From contig NZ_CP032279.1 in NCBI RefSeq assembly GCF_001696615.3, positions 1,736,001 to 1,800,000 on the forward strand: DNA of 64,000 nt. Direction: 5' to 3'. Made by a program: the position numbers and the translations under genes. Below, one piece after another: positions 43,113 through 53,732 of the stretch. How positions within the stretch are numbered: position 1 is the stretch's first letter; each line of letters begins with the position of its first letter. Source of the DNA: Acinetobacter sp. WCHAc010034. GTDB taxonomy: Bacteria; Pseudomonadota; Gammaproteobacteria; Pseudomonadales; Moraxellaceae. The notes under the pieces are model-generated. The model did no database searches. It had not been told where the DNA came from and was given only the letters and a program-made list of their open reading frames with translations.

Positions 43113-43268
43113 AATTCAGACAGGTTTAATTAAAAATTAAAAAATCGGCGCAAAGCGCTATTCAGCATCCTGAAAAGCAATATATCGTATTTTTTCGATT
43201 TTAATATTGATTATTTTAGATATATTTTCAGAATGCCGTTAGCGCTTTATTTTTTAGATAAATTTAAA

Positions 43269-44364
43269 TTACAGGCCCTGCTTCAGGCTGGCTTCAATAA
43301 ATTTATCCAAATCGCCGTCCAGAACTGCGCCGGTATTGGAGTTTTCCACGCCGGTGCGCAGGTCTTTAATGCGCGAATCATCCAGCACGTATGAGCGGAT
43401 CTGGCTGCCCCAGCCGATGTCGGACTTGGTGTCTTCCAGCGCTTTGGCCGCGTCATTGCGCTTCTGCATTTCCAGTTCATACAGCTTGGCGCGCAGCTGC
43501 TTCCAGGCATGGTCGCGGTTGGCGTGCTGCGAGCGCTGATTCTGGCAAGCCACCACAATTCCGGTCGGCGCATGCGTCAGGCGCACCGCAGAGTCGGTTT
43601 TGTTGATGTGCTGGCCGCCGGCGCCGGAAGCCCGGTAAGTATCGGTGCGCACATCGGCCGGATTGATTTCAATTTCAATATTGTCATCGACTTCCGGAGA
43701 GACGAACACCGCGGAGAAAGAGGTGTGGCGGCGGTTTCCGGAGTCAAACGGCGACTTGCGCACCAGGCGGTGCACGCCGGATTCGGTGCGCAGCCAGCCG
43801 TAGGCATACTCGCCGTCCACCCGGATGGTGGCCGATTTAATCCCGGCAACATCGCCGTCCGACTCTTCCATCAGCTCGGCTTTAAAGCCGTGGCGCTCAA
43901 TCCAGCGCATGTACATGCGCAACAGCATCGACGCCCAGTCCTGCGCCTCGGTGCCGCCGGAACCAGCCTGAATTTCCACATAGCACGGGTTCGGGTCCAT
44001 CGGATTGCTGAACATGCGGCGGAATTCCAGTTTCGCCAGTTCCGCTTCCGCGGTATCCAGCTCCGCCTGCACATCCGCCAGCAGGCTTTCATCATCAGCT
44101 TCTACCGCCAAATCCAGCAGCGCCTGCGCGTCTTCAATCTGCGCCGACAAGCCTTCCAGAACGTTCAGCACGTTTTCCAGCTCACCTTTTTCTTTGGCCA
44201 TGGCCTGCGCGCGGTTCTGGTCATTCCAGATTGCCGGGTCTTCCAGTTCGCGGAGAACCTCTTCTAAACGCTCTTTTTTCAGATCGTAGTCAAAGATACC
44301 CCCGTAATGTCTGACCACGGCCGCTTAAGTCTTTTAATTGGTTTAGATAAGGATTGATTTCCAC
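43269..44364 (-). CDS. prfB: Peptide chain release factor 2 with programmed +1 frameshift
   Basis: Recognises UGA and UAA stop codons; 364 aa after frameshifting. It starts at GTG 44364 ([12 protein letters not shown]). After 24 codons the ribosome meets CTT TGA C (TGA at 44292-44290) preceded by the GGGGG stimulator; skipping one base continues as [11 protein letters not shown]. This is the classical autoregulation by RF2 level. The GGQ loop is in [18 protein letters not shown]. An extended -10 TGCTATAAT (TATAAT at 44407-44412) gives a leader of about 35 bases. Confidence 0.97.
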
Positions 44365-44909
44365 GTGAAATACTCTCAAACAAAAATTGGGCTTAAATAG
44401 CCGGCAATTATAGCACAGACCGCCTGCGCAGCTGCAGCCTGTTTGCGCCGCGGCTGCAATTGGCCGCAGCCCGCGCCTGGCGGGCAGCGCGCCGGCATGC
44501 AAAACAGGGCTTTATTGTAAAACTTTTTAACAGGCGCGCATTGCGCCGCCTGGCGCCGGCAGGCGCGCACCGCGCTTTTAAGCTGGCTAAAAATGCGACT
44601 TTTAACAGCCCTAAGGCATGCGCTGAGGCCGGCGGTTTTGGGCATCCGGCAGGGCAGCATTTGCTTTAAGTTAAAGCTAAATATTGATCAAATCAGCATA
44701 AATCCACAATATCCCCACAGTTTCAACAAAACATAACATTTAAATAATTCAGATAAATATCAAACAATTAATAGAATATTTTTTACATAAGCTTACCGCT
44801 GCAGCATTTCTGCAACCTTATGGAAATTGACGCGGCGGTTTTTTGCTCTAAACTGAAAGTTGTAACAAGAAATGTATTAATTAAGCCAAATTTCAGAGGG
44901 GTATGATCC
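44365..44909. other. Intergenic region between prfB and the porin gene
   Basis: The prfB promoter lies at about 44407-44415. From about 44415 to 44670 the DNA is unusually GC-rich with many GCGC motifs; frames through it give Arg/Ala-rich nonsense. From 44680 to 44890 it is AT-rich and presumably holds the porin promoter. No gene is supported. Confidence 0.6.
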
Positions 44910-45695
44910 ATGAAAAAATTAGCAATCGCTTCAGCGCTGCTGTCTGCTTTGGCCATCACCGGCACAGCACACGCATACCAGGCGGAAGTCGGCGCTTCAG
45001 CAGGATATATCGATCCAGATCATGGCAGCTCTGGCAGTGAATTCGGCGTAAACGGCACCTATTACTTCAACCCGGTGCAAACCCGCAATGCGCCGCTGGC
45101 GGAAGCAGCCTTCCTTGACCGCGCCAGCAATGTTAAGGCGCATGCCTCATTTGCTGACCGCGGCGATGTTGATGACAACACCTACGGCGCAGGCATCGAA
45201 TACTTCGTGCCGAACTCCGATTTTTATGTCAGCGGCGACATCAGCCGCAACAATCTGGAAGTCAAAACGCCGGCAGGCAAAGTAGACCGTGACACCACTT
45301 ACTATGCGGCTGAAGTCGGCTACCTGCCGGCGCCGGGCTTCCTGGTTGCAGCCGGCGTAAAAGGCTATGACAATGACAAAGATGACGGCGCAGACCCAAC
45401 CCTCCGCGCCAAATACGTGACGCAGCTGAGCAACGGCAAAGACATCAACCTTGAGGCCGGCGCGTCATTCGGCGATCTGGATGAGTTCAACCTGGCGGCC
45501 GATTACTTCATCGACAAAAGCTTCAGCGTCGGCGCGGACTACTACAGCAATGACTTGAAGGATCAAAGCGAATTCGGCATTAACGCCCGCAAATTCTTTA
45601 ATCAGCAAGTCAGCCTGGAAGGCCGTGTCGGCTTTGGCGAAGTAGGCAGCAATGACTACAACTCATTTGGCGTTGCAGCCAAATACCGCTTCTAA
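44910..45695 (+). CDS. Outer-membrane porin, Omp33-36 family
   Basis: 261 aa. A signal peptide covers residues 1-22 (ends GTAHA). The mature part is a series of amphipathic beta strands ending in aromatic RF. Family features are the stretch PLAEAAFLDRASNV early on and the alternating GxxY/F strands. Omp33-36 is an Acinetobacter outer-membrane channel; this may be it or a paralogue. A strong AGAGGGG site precedes the ATG. Confidence 0.85.
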   Translation: MKKLAIASALLSALAITGTAHAYQAEVGASAGYIDPDHGSSGSEFGVNGTYYFNPVQTRNAPLAEAAFLDRASNVKAHASFADRGDVDDNTYGAGIEYFVPNSDFYVSGDISRNNLEVKTPAGKVDRDTTYYAAEVGYLPAPGFLVAAGVKGYDNDKDDGADPTLRAKYVTQLSNGKDINLEAGASFGDLDEFNLAADYFIDKSFSVGADYYSNDLKDQSEFGINARKFFNQQVSLEGRVGFGEVGSNDYNSFGVAAKYRF

Positions 45696-45721
45696 TCCAG
45701 CGGCTGCGATCCAATCCCAAT

Positions 45722-45749
45722 AAAAAACCGCTCAATTGAGCGGTTTTTT
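45722..45749. terminator. Bidirectional terminator between the porin gene and recJ
   Basis: Perfect palindrome AAAACCGCTC-AATT-GAGCGGTTTT with T runs on both strands, placed between two convergent genes. Confidence 0.92.
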
Positions 45750-45766
45750 GATGGGCGGCATTTGCC

Positions 45767-47470
45767 TTACTGTTCAAGGTGCAGCACCCGCAGCTGCAGG
45801 CTGGTCACGCCATTGAAGGTGTTTTTATCCAGCTCATACACCAGGCGTACCTGCCCCTGCGCCGGGTCAAAGGCGTATTTCCCGGCCGCATTGAAGGCAA
45901 TCGCCTCCAGCGCCTGCCCGGAAGCCAGCGCCAGCCGCAGCTTCAGATGCGCGTCTTTCAGCCAGCGGTAATCCAGCAGCTTGAAGCGCCCTTCAAAAAC
46001 CGGCGCTGGAAACTGCTGCCCCCACGGCGTCAGCTGCTGCAGCGCATCGGCCGTTGCGGTTTGCAAAGCCTCATCCGGCAGCGCGCCATCCGTCCACAGC
46101 ACAGCCTGAAACAGGCTGCTGTCCTGCCCAGCCATCAGCTGTTCAAACTCAGCCTTAAACGCTGCGAAATTTTCCTTCAGGATGGTCAGGCCAGCCGCCG
46201 CCGCATGCCCGCCGAAATGGCTGACCAAATGCGGATGCTGCTCGGCAATCCGCTCAATGCTGTCGCGGATATGAATGCCTTCAATCGAGCGCGCCGAGCC
46301 TTTAATATGCCTGCCATCCTGATCGGCGGCAAACACGATTGCAGGCCGGTGAAACTGCTCTTTCAGCCGCCCAGCCACAATCCCGATCACGCCCTGATGC
46401 CAGTGCGGCTCAAACATGATCAGCGCCGGCGGCAAGTTATCCTGATCCAGCTGCAGCTTAGCCAATTCCGCCAGCGCCTCCTGCTTCATCTGGCTTTCCA
46501 CCTGGCGGCGCTCGACATTCAGCTGATTCAGCTGCTGCGCCAAGGGATAGGCGCTTTGCATGTCAGGCGCAAGCAGGCATTCAATGCCGATGTCCATGGT
46601 TTCCATGCGCCCGGCCGCATTGATGCGCGGGCCAAGCACAAAGCCCAGATCCTGCGCTTTCAGCTGCGCGGGATCACGGGCGGCGATGTCCAGCAGGGCG
46701 CTGATGCCGGCCCGGCCCAGGCCCTGCTGAATGCGCTTTAAGCCGGCATCGACCAGAATCCGGTTGTTGTAGTCCAGGCTGGCCACATCGGCATAGGTGC
46801 CCAAGGCCACCAGATCCAGATAGCCGGCCACTTTGGCCGAAGCTTTGCCCTGCCTGGCGCGCAGGCTGGACAGCGCGGCCAGCACATAAAATGCCACGCC
46901 CACGCCGGCCAGCGCCTTGCTGGGAAACCCGCAGCCGGGCTGATTCGGGTTGACCACCGCTTCCGCCGTCGGCGTGGCTTTAGTGGTGAGATGATGATCG
47001 GTAATGATCACCTGCATGCCGTGCGCCTGCGCCTGCGCTACGCCGGCATGGCTGGAAATGCCATTGTCCACGGTAATCAGCAGATCCGGGCGGAAGGCTT
47101 CAAAAGCCAAATCGGCAATTGCCGGAGTCAGCCCGTAGCCGTATTTAAAGCGGTCGGGCACCAGATAATCGGCATGCGCGCCCATTTCGCGCAAAGCCAG
47201 AATCATCAGCGCCGTGCTGGTGGCGCCATCGGCATCATAATCGCCGACAATCACAATTTTCTTCTGCTGATCTATCGCCTGATCCATCAGCTGCACCGCT
47301 TCCGGCAGCCCTTTCATGCCGGGCGCCAGCAGATGCTTCAGCTTCAGCTCAAGCTCCTGTTCCGACGCCACCCCGCGGCGCGCTAAAATCTGCGCAATAA
47401 ACGGCGCAACGCCCTGAATGCTTTCAGGGCGCGTGATCAATGGCCTTTGCTGAATTAAAAGCTGCGGCAC
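45767..47470 (-). CDS. recJ: Single-stranded-DNA exonuclease RecJ
   Basis: 5'-3' single-strand exonuclease used in recombination and mismatch repair, 567 aa. DHH-family motifs: IVGDYDADGATST, VDNGISSHAG, ITDHHLTT, and DLVALGTYADVASL. The C-terminal DHHA1 part has GRLKEQFHRPAIVFA and SHFGGHAAAAGLT. It starts at a GTG directly after the pdxH stop (TAAGTG), so the two are probably translationally coupled. Confidence 0.96.
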   Translation of the reverse strand: MPQLLIQQRPLITRPESIQGVAPFIAQILARRGVASEQELELKLKHLLAPGMKGLPEAVQLMDQAIDQQKKIVIVGDYDADGATSTALMILALREMGAHADYLVPDRFKYGYGLTPAIADLAFEAFRPDLLITVDNGISSHAGVAQAQAHGMQVIITDHHLTTKATPTAEAVVNPNQPGCGFPSKALAGVGVAFYVLAALSSLRARQGKASAKVAGYLDLVALGTYADVASLDYNNRILVDAGLKRIQQGLGRAGISALLDIAARDPAQLKAQDLGFVLGPRINAAGRMETMDIGIECLLAPDMQSAYPLAQQLNQLNVERRQVESQMKQEALAELAKLQLDQDNLPPALIMFEPHWHQGVIGIVAGRLKEQFHRPAIVFAADQDGRHIKGSARSIEGIHIRDSIERIAEQHPHLVSHFGGHAAAAGLTILKENFAAFKAEFEQLMAGQDSSLFQAVLWTDGALPDEALQTATADALQQLTPWGQQFPAPVFEGRFKLLDYRWLKDAHLKLRLALASGQALEAIAFNAAGKYAFDPAQGQVRLVYELDKNTFNGVTSLQLRVLHLEQ

Positions 47471-48127
47471 TTAAGGCATCAGCCGCTGCAGCGTCCAAAC
47501 GCCATCGGCTTTTTCATAGCGCAGGCGGTCATGCAGGCGGTTCGGGCGGCCCTGCCAGAACTCATAATAGTCCGGCTGCAGGCGGAAACCGCCCCAGAAT
47601 TCCGGCTTGGCCAAAACCGCCTTGTCCGCCACCTGATCCTGCAGGTCCTGAAACCGGCGCTGCAGCGTTTCACGGCTGTCAATCACCCCGCTCTGCGGCG
47701 TGCTGATATGGGCCGCGATCTGACTGTCGCGCGGGCGCTTGCGGTAATAGGCGGCCGACTCGTCTTCAGGGATCTTTTCCACCTTGCCGCTGACCCGCAC
47801 CTGGCGCTCCAGCTCAGGCCAGTAAAACAGCAGTTCGGCATAGGGATTTTCGGCTAAATCCGCGCCTTTCTGGCTGTCATAGTTGCTGTAAAAGTCATAG
47901 CCGGCCTCTGCGGCGCCGCGCAGCAGCACCGTGCGCACATGCGGGCGGCCCTGCGCATTGGCGGTAGCCAGATACATGGCATAGGGTTCATGCAGCTTGG
48001 CTTCCAGCGCCAGATTGAACCAGTCCAGAAACTGCGCATGCGGGTTTTGCGCCGCCTGCGCTTCATGCAGCTCGCCTTTCTGATAGCTGAGGCGCAGCTC
48101 GCTTAAATCTTTAATGACATCGCTCAT
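47471..48127 (-). CDS. pdxH: Pyridoxamine 5'-phosphate oxidase
   Basis: FMN enzyme making pyridoxal 5'-phosphate, 218 aa. Motifs: RTVLLRGAAEAGYDFYSNYDSQKGADL, FYWPELERQVRVSGKVEKI, YYRKRPRDSQIAAHIS and the C-terminal RLHDRLRYEK. It lies 11 bases after glmM and abuts recJ. Confidence 0.97.
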   Translation of the reverse strand: MSDVIKDLSELRLSYQKGELHEAQAAQNPHAQFLDWFNLALEAKLHEPYAMYLATANAQGRPHVRTVLLRGAAEAGYDFYSNYDSQKGADLAENPYAELLFYWPELERQVRVSGKVEKIPEDESAAYYRKRPRDSQIAAHISTPQSGVIDSRETLQRRFQDLQDQVADKAVLAKPEFWGGFRLQPDYYEFWQGRPNRLHDRLRYEKADGVWTLQRLMP

Positions 48128-48138
48128 GGCATCTCCCC

Positions 48139-49470
48139 TTAAGCTGCGTTCGCGCGCACGGCATCGGCCAAATGATTCGCCAAGGCCGTCACTTCTTCCA
48201 GCTCTTCGCCTTCCACCATCACCCGGATAACCGGCTCTGTGCCGGATTTGCGGATTAAGATGCGCCCGCGCCCTTTCAGCTGCTGTTCCGCTTTGTCAAA
48301 TTCCGCGGCTAAAGCCGGCACGGCGTAGGGGTCAAACATCTGGCTCAGGCGCACATTGACCAGCACGTTCGGCAGCAGATTGAAGCCTGCGGTCAGTTCA
48401 TGCAGCGCTTTCTGCTGCGCCACCATTACGGTTAAAACCTGCAGCGAGGCGATGATTGCATCGCCCGTGGTGCTCTTGTCCAGCGTCAGAATATGGCCTG
48501 AAGGCTCGCCGCCGATGCTCCAGCCCTTGTCGTCCAGCGCCTGCAGCACATAGCGGTCGCCGACGCTCGCGCGCACAAAAGGCACCTGCGCCTTGTCCAG
48601 CGCAATTTCCAGCGCCATGTTGCTCATCACCGTGCCGACAATGCCTGCCGGCTTCTGGCTGGCCTGAGTCGCCAGAATATACAGGATATGGTCGCCGGTC
48701 ACCTGCTCGCCGTTTTTGTCCACCATAATCACCCGGTCAGCATCGCCGTCAAAGGCAATGCCCAAATCGGCATGATGCTTAAGGACCGCTTTCTGCAGAT
48801 TTTCCGGATGCGTTGAACCGCAGTCCTTATTGATGTTCAGGCCGTCCGGATCGTTATATAGCGCAATGACTTTGGCGCCCAGCTCGCGGTAGACCGACGG
48901 CCCCACGCTGTAGGCTGCGCCGTTGGCGCAGTCCACCACAATTTTCAGATGCGAAAGGTCCAGATGGTAAGGGAAGGTCGATTTGCAGAACTCAATATAG
49001 CGGCCATTGGCGTCCTTCACCCGCAGGCTTTTGCCCAGATTGGCCGTATCTTCAATCAGCATCTCCTGTTCCAGTTCCTGATTGATCGCATCCTGCAGTT
49101 CATCCGGCAGCTTTTTGCCTTCGCCGGAAAAGAATTTAATCCCGTTGTCAAAATACGGGTTATGCGATGCTGAAATCACAATGCCCAGGCTGGCATGCAG
49201 CGCGCGGGTTAAATGCGCGATGGCCGGCGTCGGCAGCGGCCCCAGCAGGTGCACATACACGCCGGCAGCGTTCAGGCCGGCCTGCAGCGCGGCTTCCAGA
49301 ATATAGCCGGAAAGGCGGGTATCTTTGCCCAGCACGACAATCGGCTTGCTTTTTTTGCTGGTGCGCTTTAAAACCTTGCCGGCAGCGAAGCCCAGCTTCA
49401 GCGCAAACTCAGGTGTAATCGGAAGTTCCCCAAACTTTCCGCGAATGCCATCCGTACCAAAATAACTCAT
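48139..49470 (-). CDS. glmM: Phosphoglucosamine mutase
   Basis: Converts glucosamine-6-phosphate to glucosamine-1-phosphate for peptidoglycan and lipid A precursors, 443 aa. Motifs: [11 protein letters not shown], the phosphoserine loop [17 protein letters not shown], metal loop [11 protein letters not shown], sugar loop GGEPSGHIL and the C-terminal [12 protein letters not shown]. It is the first gene of a glmM-pdxH-recJ unit, separated from guaB by a terminator. Confidence 0.97.
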   Translation of the reverse strand: MSYFGTDGIRGKFGELPITPEFALKLGFAAGKVLKRTSKKSKPIVVLGKDTRLSGYILEAALQAGLNAAGVYVHLLGPLPTPAIAHLTRALHASLGIVISASHNPYFDNGIKFFSGEGKKLPDELQDAINQELEQEMLIEDTANLGKSLRVKDANGRYIEFCKSTFPYHLDLSHLKIVVDCANGAAYSVGPSVYRELGAKVIALYNDPDGLNINKDCGSTHPENLQKAVLKHHADLGIAFDGDADRVIMVDKNGEQVTGDHILYILATQASQKPAGIVGTVMSNMALEIALDKAQVPFVRASVGDRYVLQALDDKGWSIGGEPSGHILTLDKSTTGDAIIASLQVLTVMVAQQKALHELTAGFNLLPNVLVNVRLSQMFDPYAVPALAAEFDKAEQQLKGRGRILIRKSGTEPVIRVMVEGEELEEVTALANHLADAVRANAA

Positions 49471-49546
49471 CTTCTGCTCACTTTCTTATTAACGTGCGGT
49501 GATATTCATCATCCGGTTCAAACTGGATTTACTTTACACCAAAAAC

Positions 49547-49576
49547 AAAAAAGCCGTCAGATAAATGACGGCTTTT
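49547..49576 (-). terminator. Terminator of guaB
   Basis: AAGCCGTCA/TGACGGCTT stem with GATAAA loop, followed on the minus strand by a U run. Confidence 0.92.
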
Positions 49577-49598
49577 TCAGTGCAGCGGTTGCCAAAAA

Positions 49599-51095
<1,497 letters not shown>

Positions 51096-51201
51096 TTATA
51101 AACAAAAAATCAGGCTAAATTCATGCTTATTCTGGCTGCAATGCAAAAATTCATCCGCACGGCAGCGCGTTTGCTGAAATTCTCATTGAAAATGAAAGGC
51201 T

Positions 51202-52014
51202 TCATTCAATTCCGCTTTTTTCCCTGAAGGGCGCGCGGAAAGTCTGCTTCTCCATCACATCAATTCCGCACGGCAGCTCCCAAAGCCAGTCCAGAAACTG
51301 CTCAATGCTGTCGCGGCCGGCAAAAGGCGCGCCATGCTGCGGCACAATCATCTCAATATCCATGTCCTTCACCATGTCCACCCAGTAGCGCAAAATTTTA
51401 TTGGAGCACATATAGCGCTGATGAAAGCCCCGCATATGCCGGATATGCGCCTGCATATCCGTCACCGGAGTTTGCGGATCGCCGATGGTGGAAGCGCCGA
51501 GGTCGCCGGAAAACAGCACTTTTGAAATCGGATCATAGAACTGGAAATTGCCGACGGAATGCAGGAAATGCGCGGGAATGCAATGCAGCTCAGAATTTCC
51601 AATCGGCACGCTTAAGCCTTCGTCCGGCAGCTCAATCAGGCGCTCCAGCCATTCGCCGTCCATTTTTTCCGAGGTATATGCCGAATTGAGATGCGGCAGA
51701 AAGCGCGCCCAAAGCTTGGAGGCCACAATTTTCGCCTGGGTATGCATCAGCCAGCGCGGCATGGAGGTGATGATGTCCGGGTCCTGATGCGAGCCGAATA
51801 CATATTTGATTTTATTTAAAGGCAGATATTTCAGCAATTCAAAGGTCAGCGGCGAATAGGTCAGGTCGCCGCCCGGGTCAATAATGCCACCTTCCTGCCC
51901 GTTGATTATCAGGAACTGATTGGCCTGAATCCCCTCGCCCTTCACCAGGCTGGTGAAAACAACGCATTTATGCGCGCCGTTGTCGAATAATGTATAAGAT
52001 GTTGTTTTTGACAT
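51202..52014 (-). CDS. MBL-fold protein of the oxygen-binding diiron (ODP) type, copy 1
   Basis: 270 aa metallo-beta-lactamase fold. Candidate diiron ligands follow the flavodiiron/ODP order: His76-x-Asp78-x-Asp80 in SHQDPDI, His149 or His152 in PAHFLHSVGN, Asp171 in FSGDLGAS and His227 in VPQHGAP. There is no flavodoxin domain. ODP-type proteins bind oxygen in some bacteria, where they are linked to chemotaxis or c-di-GMP signalling; here the role is unknown. A close paralogue lies 0.7 kb upstream on the same strand. Confidence 0.85.
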   Translation of the reverse strand: MSKTTSYTLFDNGAHKCVVFTSLVKGEGIQANQFLIINGQEGGIIDPGGDLTYSPLTFELLKYLPLNKIKYVFGSHQDPDIITSMPRWLMHTQAKIVASKLWARFLPHLNSAYTSEKMDGEWLERLIELPDEGLSVPIGNSELHCIPAHFLHSVGNFQFYDPISKVLFSGDLGASTIGDPQTPVTDMQAHIRHMRGFHQRYMCSNKILRYWVDMVKDMDIEMIVPQHGAPFAGRDSIEQFLDWLWELPCGIDVMEKQTFRAPFREKSGIE

Positions 52015-52289
52015 GATGCCTGCATTCCTTTTATTAAAATTATGGCTTTAGCTTCCGGTTTTTCTAGGTGCGGTCACATTATAGCCATTAATCCCATAAT
52101 AAAAATATGCCTTTATGATTAAATAATTATTAAATAAGCATTATTTATATAAAAAAAGCCGATTTCAGGCCATCCGCGCCGCGCTTTGCGCTGAACGCGC
52201 GCTCAAATTTTGCGGAATCTGGCGGCCTTATGCGCCGCAGAATGCAAAAAAGCAGGGCCAAGGCCCTGCTTTTGCTGCTTCAGCATGCT
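52015..52289. other. Intergenic region with ykgJ terminator
   Basis: No ORF. A perfect 9-10 bp palindromic stem at 52251-52270 (AGCAGGGCC/GGCCCTGCT) followed on the minus strand by a U run terminates the YkgJ gene. The rest is AT-rich and carries the promoter of the ODP copy 1 gene. Confidence 0.8.
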
Positions 52290-52655
52290 TTAACTGACCT
52301 GATCAAAGCCGTCATCATTGACCGGAGGCGGCGCATCAAGCGGAATTAAAGCAATCAGGCCGTGGGCTGCCCGCGCCTTATTGCACTGCGCATCGGCAAT
52401 CTGCACTTCCCTGCAGGACGCGCTGCGGGCCTGATACATGCCGCAGCTGACCTGCCGGCCAATCTCGCCCTGCAGCGCAACGCAGCGCGGCTGCGGATTA
52501 TTGGTACCCGCCATGCATGAATAAACCGCAGTCACAGGCTCGGTATAATGCTCGGGCATATGCAGCCCTTCCGCCCAGTAAAATGAAACCCTGAAAAAAG
52601 CGCAGCAGGCGCCGCAGCTTAAACACGCATCCAGTGTCGGCAATTGAGACAGCAT
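52290..52655 (-). CDS. YkgJ-family cysteine-cluster protein
   Basis: 121 aa. The N-terminal ACLSCGACCAFFRVSF is the family's Cys cluster (CxxCxxCC). Later Cys occur in YSCMAGT, PRCVAL, SCGMYQ, SCREV and QCNKA. The family is thought to bind zinc or an iron-sulfur cluster; biochemical function is not known. It lies between the two ODP genes on the same strand, 95 bases after copy 2. Confidence 0.88.
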   Translation of the reverse strand: MLSQLPTLDACLSCGACCAFFRVSFYWAEGLHMPEHYTEPVTAVYSCMAGTNNPQPRCVALQGEIGRQVSCGMYQARSASCREVQIADAQCNKARAAHGLIALIPLDAPPPVNDDGFDQVS

Positions 52656-52750
52656 TCTTATAAATTCTCGTCATCAAAAAGTGGTTTTTTGAAGGCTGAT
52701 TTTAAAAAATGCCGCGCCGATGCTCAAGATTTTTTGATCGATTCCGGCGT

Positions 52751-53548
52751 TTATTCCGGGAAGGTAAATACCGACTCATCCATCAGGTCTGTGCCGCACT
52801 GCAGCGTCTCAATCCAGTCCAGAAACTGATTGATCTGCTCTTTGCCGATAAACGGCGTGCCGTGCTGCGGCACAATCATTTCCACGTCCATGCTGCGCAC
52901 CATATTCACCCATAAGCGGATGATTTTATTGTTGCACATATAGCGCTGATGGAAGCCTTTCATCTTGGGAATATGGGCAGCGAAATTTTCCAGCGGCCTG
53001 GAAGCGTCATCCACCATTGAAGCGCCCATGTCACCGGAAAACAGGATTTTGGCAATCGGGTCATAAAACTGGAAGTTGCCGACCGAATGCAGGAAATGCG
53101 CAGGCACCGCAATGATCTTGCTTTCGCCCAGATGAATCACCTGGCCGTGATCCGGCAGCTCCACCAGGCGGTCCAGCCAGTTGCCTTTCATGCGGTCGCT
53201 CATAAACGCCGAGTTCAAATGCGGCAGGAAGCGCGCCCAGAGCTTAGAAGCCACCACTTTGGCTTCGGTATAGACCAGCCAGCGCGGCATGGAGGTGATG
53301 ATGTCCGGGTCCTGATGCGAGGCCATCACATAGTCCAGATTGGTCAGCCGGGTATATTTATTCAATTCCATGGTCAGCGGCACATAAGTCAAGTCGCCGC
53401 CCGGATCTAAAACCGCTGCGCGGTTATTATCGATAATCAAGAATTGGTTGGCTTGGACCCCTTCACCCTTGACCAGGCTGGTGAAGCTGATGCATTTATG
53501 TATGCCATTATCAAATAAGACCTGCGATGTAGTACGCTCGAACGCCAT
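52751..53548 (-). CDS. MBL-fold protein of the oxygen-binding diiron (ODP) type, copy 2
   Basis: 265 aa and clearly paralogous to the copy at 51202-52014: shared blocks include SLVKGEG-QANQFLI, DPGGDLTY, SHQDPDIITSMPRWL, ASKLWARFLPHLNSA and PAHFLHSVGNFQFYDPI. The same candidate ligands are kept (His78, Asp80, Asp82 and the later His/Asp). The two differ most in the C-terminal 40 residues. The ATG at 53548 starts both frame and homology. Whether the copies form a heterodimer is not known. Confidence 0.85.
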   Translation of the reverse strand: MAFERTTSQVLFDNGIHKCISFTSLVKGEGVQANQFLIIDNNRAAVLDPGGDLTYVPLTMELNKYTRLTNLDYVMASHQDPDIITSMPRWLVYTEAKVVASKLWARFLPHLNSAFMSDRMKGNWLDRLVELPDHGQVIHLGESKIIAVPAHFLHSVGNFQFYDPIAKILFSGDMGASMVDDASRPLENFAAHIPKMKGFHQRYMCNNKIIRLWVNMVRSMDVEMIVPQHGTPFIGKEQINQFLDWIETLQCGTDLMDESVFTFPE

Positions 53549-53687
53549 ACCAATTCCCCAATAAATGCTATTTTAAAGATTAGACTTCTAATTCCCTATA
53601 ACATAAATGGAAATAGGAAAAGTTACAATAAAGATACATGAATCAGATGAAGTATTTTGCAGTTTCAGCCGGCAGCAGGCGCCCGTT

Positions 53688-53712
53688 AAAAAGCCCAGTG
53701 CTGAAACTGGGC
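53688..53712 (-). terminator. Terminator of the TMEM165/GDT1-type gene
   Basis: GCCCAGT/ACTGGGC stem with a GCTGAA loop, followed on the minus strand by five U. Confidence 0.85.
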
Positions 53713-53732
53713 CGGAAGCTGAAGCTTAATTT

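Noticed and set aside
43509..44267. 252-aa plus-strand ORF opposite prfB
   Set aside because: Antisense shadow; composition dominated by Arg, His and Phe from complementary codons.
44376..44669. ORFs on both strands in the GC-rich island
   Set aside because: Arg/Ala-rich, no ribosome sites, no recognisable similarity; typical of GC-rich non-coding DNA.
51202..53548. The two MBL-fold proteins as ordinary beta-lactamases or glyoxalase II
   Set aside because: The HxHxDH motif is absent; the HxDxD pattern and overall layout fit diiron ODP proteins better.
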